From NCBI RefSeq assembly GCF_964204645.1, contig NC_134026.1, positions 14,350,450-14,414,449 on the forward strand: a DNA stretch of 64,000 bases, in the 5' to 3' direction. This stretch comes from Tubulanus polymorphus. Taxonomy: Eukaryota; Nemertea; Palaeonemertea; Tubulaniformes; Tubulanidae. A program made the translations under genes and the position numbers. Shown here piece after piece: positions 26,901 to 35,576 of this stretch. Each line of letters begins with the position of its first letter. Within the stretch, counting starts at the first letter, position 1. The notes beneath the pieces were generated by a model, which saw nothing but the letters and a program-made list of their open reading frames with translations, did no database searches and was not told the DNA's origin.

Positions 26901-29640
26901 AAACGGTCAAGACGTACTGATTGTTTGGAAAAAAACATAGCGCACAAATCCCTGCTGTCTACGACCATTCAGTTAAGATACCAAATCTACCGAATAATAC
27001 ATAACATACTTATTGTATTACTCAATGAGCAACCCTTTCTAAGAAAAACAATCCACTGAATGGCCATTTCAGCATACCTAACAAATAGCTGTATCGTGAC
27101 ATTTCTTATTTCCGTATAATCCCCCATATCACGCAATACCGGAATACACTATAACAACATCTATAAAATTGGTTCTGGCCGACGAAATACGTACCATACA
27201 CTACTGGTATGTTCTTAAAAACATTTGACCCTATCGAATACCCACTTGTATAGAAATTCAACCTGGAGGCCAGCCCTATACATATTAAAACGTATTTCTA
27301 AAGAGGATTAATCCATTCCTCAAGCTTCAAATCTCTGCCCTATTTCAGGACTACCCCTTGAGCTTTCCTCGCTCTTTTTAACTGGGGCTCTTCAAATTCA
27401 CTATAATTACGTATTCCTTAATAAACTATAAACTCGTAATTATACCCTCATTTAGACCAATCCGGTAAGCTTCACCTTTGAGCGCTCAATCTGACCTTTG
27501 CACAAATAACATATTCTATTCTTACTCACAATACACATAGTATTTCTTAAAAACACATAAACACCACAGTAATTTGTTAGGTATATCTACGAGCAAATAT
27601 CTAACAGGAAGAAGCTCGCCCTTTATCAGTGTACTACACACTGGTACGATCAGTAACGCTGTCAATCATACAGTCAGGGGTGCGTGGGATTCGACATCGC
27701 TGGATAGCAGCGCTGCGCGTTGATTCTAAAAGCAATCCATAAAGGTAGTTTTAAGATGACGTAGCCAACTGACGCATGCGTATTTGGCACCATAATGACT
27801 TCGCTTACGAAATCCACAGCGCGGTGAAAACATTTTGAAAATCGGGTTGATAATTAAGATTTTTACGCTATCATTGCATCTCCCGAGATTTTTAGTACGT
27901 TCTGCAATAAATATATTTTATAAATCACATGTTTTATATGTTCCTGCTGGTTCCTGTGAATAAAATATGCAGTTTTAAGTACATGAAGTGTTAATGAAGC
28001 CGGGATGACATTCCGATGAATGCGGAATTATGCGGAATTAGGGTAAAATGCTGCCAAAATCTTACAAGAATACAATATATTCACCTGAAATATGGCCGAT
28101 CATCATTTCGACCGATTTTTTTCTAGAAATGGTGATCATATAGGTAAATAGTTGGTGTTAAACAGAAATTAATTAGAAACTACATGGACACTGTTTGTTT
28201 ACTAATATGAAAACAGAATTCCAGAAAAATATATCCTTAGAATACATCAATCACGGACAACCAACTCCACAGTTTTTATCAATAATGTTGTATGAAACAT
28301 TGTCGTTCTTTCCAATTTCACATGATGTCATTGAATGTTTTGTTGGTGTACTAAACAAATATAAGTTATCTCGAAAATTTAAACAGAAATATACCGAAAA
28401 TTGTCTTGATGCAATACATGTACACAACATGGAAATATTAGATTAAAAATATGACAGAGAAGTTACCTTCATTATACCTTTAATAGATGAAAATTACTTC
28501 TTGGACCATGAAATACTTTATTGTGTAATTTGTACATGAGTTTTGATATTATTCTATAGTCTGGCTCATTTTATCCATGTCTGACGAGGTGAATACCTCA
28601 CACCCAAAAATCCGAACAATAGGCTAACAATAGGCTCATCAATTAGCCCTGCGCCAACAGTTTGATTGACAGCGTTACTGATCTTGTGTACAGAGATATA
28701 GGGCGAGCTTCCCCCGTTAGATAATTGCTCGTAGGGTATATACATGCAGTGGGCGCTTTCGACTATCGTTACACTGATAACCAAGTGGCTTGCCTAGCTA
28801 GACCTAATAAATCATTCTTTCGTGAAATACCATTTAGCAACTATAACAAACTAGAAAATATTTACGTAGTGCATATTTATATCTAGATACAATAACCCAG
28901 CACACAAGCAACTTAAAGACGCTGAGCATTATTCTATAAAAGCAATCAAACACGCAGACATATATAGCTCTCTTCAAATGCCATTAATTCGGCAATAATA
29001 TCAGTGGCTGCGGAAATGTTTCCTCTTGGCCCTTTAAGGCCTTGCCCTCCATCTCATCAACTAACATTGACGCTTCGAACTTAGCAAAATACGCCTAAAT
29101 TTGTATGCGCTCGGTGGCCAACTTTTTAAGCTGCTCCCTTTCCGAGACATCACCCGGTTTTTTTTCCAAAGGTTTCCATGAGCTAATGAGCTTTGGTAGC
29201 TTCAATATCTATTAGGTTCTTGTATCTGGTCCTCAGACCTTTTTTGTGGGAATATGACATACTTGAAGTTTTTTACACAGACCAAGTGCACCATGTGCGT
29301 TCTAAATTCTATTATTGACCTTTTTTCTGTCCATTTCAGACTCTGCTGTTTTTTTAAACTTGTAGCATGGCTCCCGAGTTTCGGCACCAAATTGTTGCGA
29401 ATAAACTCAATCAGAAAATGAAACCATAAGTGACTACTTCTCTTATGTCGAATTTATTAGAACAGTCTTCATTCTCATGTCATTTTTGTTCCATCTATTT
29501 TGTTTTCACAGGAAGTTTCAAATAAGTTGGAACTATAACCCTAATTTTAGGAAAAAATGAAACTTGCACACCAGAAAAGATGGCAGCACCTTACAGTCAC
29601 ATAAAGTGACTAGAAATGAAAAAAATCGCTTTCGCGACAC
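23947..29640. other. Host non-coding DNA, no recognised gene
   Basis: I found no further ALDH18A1 exon and no known transposon gene here. Frames at 25846-26172 (-) and 28195-28446 (+) have no recognisable motif. The region is less AT-rich than the Polintons and has several TGACGTA/ACGTCA words near 25670-25880. It may be the next ALDH18A1 intron. Confidence 0.5.
25613..25650. repeat. Perfect 17-bp-arm inverted repeat
   Basis: The arm TTCCAAGCCATGTGTGG at 25613-25629 and its exact complement at 25634-25650 are separated by four bases. Confidence 0.9.
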
Positions 29641-29706
29641 CAGAGACCTATCTATGTTGAAAAAGGTGTATATGATGCTTAGGAGGGTTGAAATTCAATA
29701 GGCCTC

Positions 29707-30120
29707 AGTAATAGGGATAATAGGCTTTCAGATCAAAGGTCGAAGGGTCGAGCTCGTAAAAAAATGAAAATAACAATAATTTACAGTTGAATTAGTCGCG
29801 CACACTCCTAATTCAACTGTAAATTATTGTTATTTTCATTTTTTACTCACTCGCCCCTTCAACCTTTAACCTGAAAGCCTATTATCCCTATTACTCTTAA
29901 AAAAATCACGTAAAGGAATAACATTTAAATTGACAGATTATTCAATATAAAAGTGTAAGCTGTTATAGAATAGATATATAGATATATTTACAACATTATT
30001 TCAATATTCATATTTGTGTGAGTTAGATTTTTAAACATTAAAAGTGTTAGTAAAGTGTGATTGAAATAATACATGATATAAATCATTGAACTTCATTGAA
30101 AATCAATTTAGTAAAAAAAT
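29707..30120. repeat. Left terminal inverted repeat with 189-bp palindromic end
   Basis: The outer 29707-29895 is an imperfect palindrome with arms of about 88 bases and a 12-base centre. From 29896 to about 30100 the TIR continues without palindromy and matches, inverted, the sequence at 43572-43664 plus 47539-47675. It stops close to the HNH gene start. Confidence 0.88.
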
Positions 30121-30131
30121 ATGTATAATAA

Positions 30132-30785
30132 ATGGAATCAGAACAACCACAAACTATAAATATTACAAATAACACTGGTGTTATAAATATATACTACAAG
30201 AAGTGTTCTAAATGTGAATTAGATAAATTAGCTTTAACAGAATTTAGTAAGCGTAAGATTAGCAAAGATGGTTTTCAATATTGCTGTAAAACTTGTATTA
30301 AACTATATACCAAACAATATCGAGAAGATAATAGAGAAGCTTATAATGATTATATGACAGAATATATGAGAGAAAGATATCAAACAGATCTTAATTTTAG
30401 ATTAAAACAATGTTTAAGATCTAGATTAACACAATTATTCAACAAAGAAACGCATTCAGAAATACTATCTAATTTATTGGGTTGTTCAGATGAATTTTTC
30501 ATATCATGGATAATATATCAATTCGATGATAAAATGAATATAGATAATTATGGTGAATACTTTCACATTGATCATGTGTTGCCGATTTCTAAATTTAACA
30601 TGAATGATGAATACAATAGAAAACTTATTTGGAATTGGAAGAATTTAAGACCTTTAGAAAAGAAAGAAAATATAATTAAATCTAATAAACTAGATTTACA
30701 GTTATATTTAGATCAACTGGATAAAGCAAAGACATTTGTTGAATTATGGAATTCAACACATAATGAAAAATACGTTGAAGCTTAA
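30132..30785 (+). CDS. HNH endonuclease-like protein, 217 aa
   Basis: Residues about 24-58 hold two Cys pairs (CSKCELD and CCKTC), probably a zinc ribbon. The C-terminal half has FHIDHVLPISKFN followed by NWKNLRPLEKKENIIKSNK. This is the HNH pattern with the DH pair, the central Asn and the lysine-rich tail seen in phage and giant-virus HNH nucleases. It is intact. The start at 30132 is in an ATAATAAATGG context and lies just inside the left TIR, so the TIR may supply its promoter. A role in element transposition or homing is inference. Confidence 0.75.
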   Translation: MESEQPQTINITNNTGVINIYYKKCSKCELDKLALTEFSKRKISKDGFQYCCKTCIKLYTKQYREDNREAYNDYMTEYMRERYQTDLNFRLKQCLRSRLTQLFNKETHSEILSNLLGCSDEFFISWIIYQFDDKMNIDNYGEYFHIDHVLPISKFNMNDEYNRKLIWNWKNLRPLEKKENIIKSNKLDLQLYLDQLDKAKTFVELWNSTHNEKYVEA

Positions 30786-31196
30786 ACGCTTAGAAAACCG
30801 GTTACTCTCGATCTATGTCAAACCGCCTATATGTAATTGTATTAGGTTGTTTACAAAAACATCTGCGCCGTATTTCATATTCAGTTGAATGGGGTGCACC
30901 TCATTTGAATATTGATCGAATGTGCTATTTCAGTTGAAAAGGATTAATCAATTACATCAAAAAGGAACATCTGTTACAATCCAGGCAAACATGCAGAAGT
31001 AATTAGTTTGGTCGAACGTGCGCCACGTCGGCAGTTAGGAATCAACTTTCACATACATAGTACGTATTGGATATTCTCTCTCAAAACACAGTTTACAGTT
31101 CTAAATCTAAATGTAAGTACATATATTATGGAGTAGGGAAACCTTTAAACATATTTAAGTACAGTAATTCATTTTCACGACATCTTTTAGATTAAA
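30786..31196. other. Intergenic region without recognised genes
   Basis: It contains no conserved frame. TTCAGTTGAA occurs twice (about 30881 and 30931) and may be a small palindromic site. Confidence 0.4.
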
Positions 31197-31664
31197 ATGG
31201 AATACAGAGATCAACCAGAAATTCCAAGCCAACCAACGGATGAGGAACCAGAAACGACGGATAGTGAAACACAGGAATCAATAGAAATGGAGGATAAAAC
31301 TCTCGTAATTGACGAACAAACTTCACAAAAATTACAAGAACATTTGGAATATCATCAAGAAATGGTGAAAATTCTGAGTGATGTAATACATAATAAACAA
31401 TTACCGCGCGAACTACAATTACCAAAATTACCAGCAACGCGACTTAATTTGCTGTTGGGACTCAAAGAATCGGAAACTAAGAAAATGAGTGGAGATATCA
31501 GTGCCGGTTTTGAAAGAAAACAGAGAAGAGTAGGTAGATTAATAAAATATGAAAAATTCAAAATATTAGGATTAGCATTTAGTGAAGTAGTTAGATATTT
31601 ACCAGAAATTGAAGAAATGATTGGAAACAATCCAGTAATTAAAGAATTCTGGAAAAAATTATAA
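31197..31664 (+). CDS. Unknown Polinton protein, 155 aa
   Basis: The first 45 residues are acidic and rich in Thr and Pro. Residues 45-80 are helical with charged heptads. Residues 100-150 are basic then hydrophobic (FERKQRRVGRLIKYEKFKI, then LAFSEVVRYLPEIEEMI). No transmembrane span, signal or known motif is seen. The frame is intact. The start is in a GATTAAAATGG context. No counterpart was found in blocks A or C. Confidence 0.5.
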   Translation: MEYRDQPEIPSQPTDEEPETTDSETQESIEMEDKTLVIDEQTSQKLQEHLEYHQEMVKILSDVIHNKQLPRELQLPKLPATRLNLLLGLKESETKKMSGDISAGFERKQRRVGRLIKYEKFKILGLAFSEVVRYLPEIEEMIGNNPVIKEFWKKL

Positions 31665-31760
31665 ATCATAACACTGAAGGTCTTTGTAATATAGATAACA
31701 ATAAATGTAATCTCGTTTGTATATATCTGTTTTAATATTGTATTGTTTACTGTTAACTAA

Positions 31761-32095
31761 GTATTGCGCAATAACCGGTCCGATTGAACCGCTTTTCTAT
31801 TGTTCTCCATTGTTCTATTATTGATCGTTGTTAATGGCGGCGGTTGTTCTGTATTGATTGTTTACTGTTAACTAAGTATTGCGCAATAACCGGTCCGATT
31901 GAACCGCTTTTCTATTGTTCTCCATTGTTCTATTATTGATCGTTGTTGACGGAAACAGCTGCTCAATATTGATTGGTTACAGTTCTATGTTTGAATGTTG
32001 TAGTTTACAGAATAAAAATATAACTGTGTATTGCGCAATAACCGGTCCGATTGAACAGCTTTTCTATTGTTCTCCATTGTTCTATTATTGATCGC
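31761..32095. promoter_or_regulatory. Three copies of a 67-bp core with apparent host transcription-factor sites
   Basis: Cores start at 31761, 31876 and 32028 and are nearly identical. Each reads GTATTGCGCAATAACCGGTC, continues CGATTGAAC, then has TATTGTTCTCCATTGTTC and TATTATTGATCG. ATTGCGCAAT matches the C/EBP palindrome, AACCGG part of a Grainyhead-type site and CCATTGTTCT a SOX site. The first two copies form a 115-bp tandem and the third is spaced 152 bp. It lies between two plus-strand genes. An enhancer or replication-related role is inference. Confidence 0.6.
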
Positions 32096-32503
32096 TAAAA
32101 TTTGTATAATAAATATATGTGTTTATGAAATAGTAATTCCACCAGTCGTTTCTTTGAATTAGTTTCAGTTTGAGGATTTATTATCGAGGAACCGAAATGA
32201 CTTATCTGGACAGTTATAATTACTGCTCCTAATAGATAGACAATAGTAGTGAGATATTAAATCGTAATTTAAATAAAATATAATAAAAAAACAATAACTT
32301 CAAGTAGCTAGTGAATTCTATTATATTTTTAATATTTTCTTTTCAAAAAGAGAATACTTTATATTTTAATAGATTCAAATAGAAATTCTTTAAATTCAAA
32401 AAGCTAGTATCAGTAGTCAATACTAGAATTCTTTAACTTTAACTATCTAGTATCATTTGAAGAATACTTATAATATTTTTCTTATTAAATTTCTCTAATA
32501 TAA
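32096..32503. other. Intergenic spacer with short repeated words
   Basis: Words such as AAAAAGCTAGTATCA, CTAGTATCA and AGAATACTT recur between 32300 and 32470. No coding frame is supported. Confidence 0.4.
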
Positions 32504-33112
32504 ATGTTAAAGAAATCTAATAAGAATAGTATTGATATTGAAAAAACATTAGATGATTTAGGTATTAGTGATAATAAGGATATTCCAACCAAAATTGAAA
32601 ATAATATTCAAGTTAATTGTAATATAGATTATGAATACTATTTATATTGTAAACACCATCTTGAATTATTAATTGCTGGCGGAAAATCTACGGATTTCTT
32701 GGAAAAAATAATAACTTTTCAAGAATTAGATGCTATGAAACCGGATAAAGTAATAAAATATTTTAAGATTTATGAAGAAGCAAGATTAGCCCGAATAAAT
32801 GATTCTATTTCAGATGGTATTGTCAAATGTTACTCTAAGTTATGTAACCAGTTAATACCAATTGATGATGAAAATAAATTATATAGTGATTTGAAAAATG
32901 ACTATTTAGTTATGACTGAATTACAAAAATGGGTTGGTTATGCTTCATTTCAATTAGGATCGGTTATGACATTAATTTCTACTGGTGTCATTACATTTTC
33001 GAATATCAAGCCTATGGAATATAAATCAGGTAAAAACGAAACAGATGTACTACAACCAAAAGTCAAAACAGAAAATGAATCAGAACAAAAATTAACTAAA
33101 ATAAATGAGTGA
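32504..33112 (+). CDS. Unknown Polinton protein, 202 aa
   Basis: Residues 46-66 contain YEYYLYCKHHLELLIAGG, followed by a helical region rich in charged residues. A hydrophobic stretch near residues 150-168 (FQLGSVMTLISTGVITF) could be a membrane span, and the tail is polar. The frame is intact. The start is in a TAATATAAATG context. Its stop overlaps the start of the next gene (ATGAGTGA, 33105-33112). Block A has a broken counterpart at 13913-14473 whose first residues differ. The function is unknown. Confidence 0.6.
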   Translation: MLKKSNKNSIDIEKTLDDLGISDNKDIPTKIENNIQVNCNIDYEYYLYCKHHLELLIAGGKSTDFLEKIITFQELDAMKPDKVIKYFKIYEEARLARINDSISDGIVKCYSKLCNQLIPIDDENKLYSDLKNDYLVMTELQKWVGYASFQLGSVMTLISTGVITFSNIKPMEYKSGKNETDVLQPKVKTENESEQKLTKINE

Positions 33113-33473
33113 TGGAGTTAAGAAAAAGGCTAGATCCGAGAAACAAATTAAATGGGCAAGAGAATTAGGTAAAAGATCTTCAGAATTAAAAAAAGCTAAG
33201 AAAAAGAAATTAACTGATATAAATGAATCACAGACTTTATCTGATATTGATTCAAATAATAATCCATCTGATTTTTCTAATAGTGGAAGAAATAATCACT
33301 TATATATTTCAATTGGGTTAATCACAATTATTATATTCTCTGGTGTAATATATAAATATAAGTATGAATCTGATGATAAAGATGATTCCAATCATAATAA
33401 ACCTATCATACCAGAAAATAAATCAAATCATAAAGCCATTGAAACTAAATCTAGATTATTATTAATGGATTAA
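33105..33473 (+). CDS. Small single-span membrane protein, 122 aa
   Basis: The N-terminus is lysine-rich (KKKARSEKQIKWARELGKR), then polar and Ser/Asn-rich. One span at about residues 66-84 reads LYISIGLITIIIFSGVIY, with a charged tail after it. It overlaps the preceding gene by 8 bases and ends 6 bp before the integrase start, so the four plus-strand genes probably form one transcription unit. The frame is intact. The function is unknown; a small virion membrane protein is one possibility. Confidence 0.6.
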   Translation: MSDGVKKKARSEKQIKWARELGKRSSELKKAKKKKLTDINESQTLSDIDSNNNPSDFSNSGRNNHLYISIGLITIIIFSGVIYKYKYESDDKDDSNHNKPIIPENKSNHKAIETKSRLLLMD

Positions 33474-33479
33474 AAGAAG

Positions 33480-34587
33480 ATGAAAAAAGAACAATATTTA
33501 AGAGATTTATATTACAACCCAGAAAGTGTCATATTCTAACGTTTCAGAATTATGGAATAAAATTAAATCTGATAAGGAAAATGGTGCCGTACGGCACCCA
33601 CACGGTAATATAAAATATAGTGAACTAAGATTATGGTTACAAAATCAACCAACATATCAAATTCACAAGAAAATGGATAAAACTTATTTAACAAGAAAAG
33701 TTATGGTTTCATAAATCGATCAACAATGGCAAGCAGATTTAATTGACATGAAGAACTTAGAAGAATACAACAAAGGATATTTCTGGATATTTAATGTTAT
33801 AGACATATTCAGTAGATACGCATGGTCAATTCCAATCAAAAATAAAACTGGTATAGAAGTAACAAATGCTTTTAAATCTATATTTAAAGAAGCTATTCCA
33901 GATAAGATACAATTTGATGAAGGTAAAGAATTTTATAACAAACATTTCAAAAAACTATTATCTGATAACGATGTAGATTATTTTTCAACACACTCAGATA
34001 AAAAAGCATCTATTATAGAAAGATTTAATAAAACATTGAAAACTAGAATGTGGAAATATTTTACTGCTAATGAAACATATAAATATATCGATGTATTAGA
34101 TGATTTAGTGAAAGGTTATAATAATTCTAAACATAGTTCTATAAATATGAAACCTATACAAGCTAGAAAAGAAGATAGTTCAGAAATAGTTTGGAATAAT
34201 TTATATGGAGCATTTGTTACACATGATTTCGGTGAACCTAAATTTAAAATAGGACAACACGTTAGAATATCTAAATATAGAAAAACATTTTATAAAGGTT
34301 ATACCCCAAATTTTACGGAAGAAATATTTAAAATTAAAAAGATAATATTAACTAAACCTTTTGTTTATAAATTAGAAGATTTAAAAGATGAAGAAATATT
34401 AGGTTATTTCTATGAACAAGAATTATCACTTGTACCAAATCCAGATGAAATAGAATACAAAATAGAAAAAGTATTGAAAACAAAAACTCTTAAAGGAAAA
34501 AAGTAATCTTTGGTGAAATATAAAGGATACGATGATAAATTTAATGAATGGATTTTATCTAGTAAAATTAAAAGAATAAATGAATAA
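33480..34587 (+). pseudogene. Polinton integrase with chromodomain, broken in three places
   Basis: Catalytic residues are visible: WQADLIDMKN (Asp), FDEGKEF (Asp) and SIIERFNKTL (Glu). The SH3-like region (IGQHVRISKYRKTF) follows. The C-terminus has VKYKGYDDKFNEWIL, the W-x-G/Y-x-x-x-W type signature of a chromodomain, which in Polinton integrases is thought to bind chromatin. Breaks are a frameshift at about 33530, an in-frame stop at 33712-33714 and another at 34504-34506 just before the chromodomain. A 24-bp insert sits at 33583-33606. Confidence 0.88.
33583..33606 (+). repeat. 24-bp in-frame palindromic insert, copy 2
   Basis: GGTGCCGTACGGCACC is a perfect 16-bp palindrome, followed by CACACGGT. 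It encodes GAVRHPHG. The block A integrase lacks it (13410-13450). The flanks read AAT on both sides, consistent with a 3-bp duplication. Confidence 0.75.
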
Positions 34588-35190
34588 AGATTTATTTATA
34601 TTTGAACGGCACAATATGTTAGTTACTGGTGTAACAAACTGTGGAAAACACATTTCATATTAGATTTGTTAGAAACTATTTATAAAAATCATTTTGATAA
34701 TATAATACTATTTTGTCCTACTTATGAAATGAATAAAACATATAATAGAGATATAGTTAAGATGAAAAAGTTTATTATATTAGATCCTAAAACAGTAAAA
34801 GAAAATTTAGATAATTGTATAAAAATAGCAATTGATACTTATAAAGGATCAAATACATTATTCATTGTAGATGATTGCGCAAATTTACATGATTCAAAAG
34901 TTAGAGAAAGTGAGTTATGTAATCTAGCTTTCTCTGGAAGACATTTCGGGATAACAACATGGGTTTTAAATCAAAAATATAATTCAATTGTAAAAGACTT
35001 TAGGGAGAATATAAGATTTCTAGTTTTATTCTACAACAAAGATAAAAAATCTATGCAACAATCATTGGAAGAAAATCAAATTATACCAACTGAATTACAT
35101 GATGAATATATGAATAAATTAAAGAATAATAATGGTTCAAAACTATTACTGAGATTACAATTTCCATATGAATACAAATTTATAAAATAA
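34580..35190 (+). pseudogene. Packaging ATPase (A32/FtsK-HerA type), frameshifted in Walker A
   Basis: The first 20 codons match the block A and C copies, then the frame shifts within the Walker A loop near 34648. After that the frame is open from 34666 to 35190, with LFIVDDCANLHD (Walker B) and HFGITTWVLNQKYN. The start overlaps the integrase end by 8 bases. The copy cannot make a working ATPase unless the break is bypassed. Confidence 0.85.
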
Positions 35191-35220
35191 CTATTTATAA
35201 TTTGGAATATTATAGAAACT

Positions 35221-35327
35221 AATTTATATATCTATATACTAGACGTACGAGTAAGAAAGTAAGATTCTTACCAAGAAAGTAAGATTCTTAGATTCTTACG
35301 TACGTCTAGTATATAGATATATAAATT
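35221..35327. repeat. Junction palindrome 1 between convergent genes, block B
   Basis: The arm TCTATATACTAGACGTACG is mirrored at the right side (ACGTACGTCTAGTATATAGA). AAGTAAGATTCTTA units lie in the loop. It is positioned just after the ATPase stop and could act as a terminator or hairpin barrier between the two transcription units. Confidence 0.8.
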
Positions 35328-35454
35328 ATTAAATGAATTATATAAAAATGAATAAATTATATGTTTTCTCTTAATAATAATAAAAATAGATTATATTATA
35401 ACAATTTCTATAATTAGATTAATAATTTTATGTTTTTAATTTTTATGAAAACTA

Positions 35455-35563
35455 TTATATATATATATCTATGTACTAGACGTACGAGTAAGAAAGTAAG
35501 ATTTCTTGGATTCTTGGATTCTTGGATTCTTACTCGTACGTCTAGTATATAGTTATATAAATT
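35455..35563. repeat. Junction palindrome 2 between convergent genes, block B
   Basis: It shares the TACTAGACGTACGAGTAAG arm with palindrome 1. The loop has three GGATTCTT units. It ends 14 bp before the minus-strand gene that stops at 35577. Confidence 0.8.
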
Positions 35564-35576
35564 AGCTTCATAATAA

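Noticed and set aside
28195-28446. 83-residue plus-strand frame with ISLEYINHGQPTPQF
   Set aside because: It looks protein-like but I recognise no family and see no splice context; not enough to call a gene.
34504-34506. Readthrough or alternative genetic code for the in-frame stops in Polinton genes
   Set aside because: Stops of different types occur at different places in the three blocks alongside frameshifts and lost start codons, which fits mutation after insertion.
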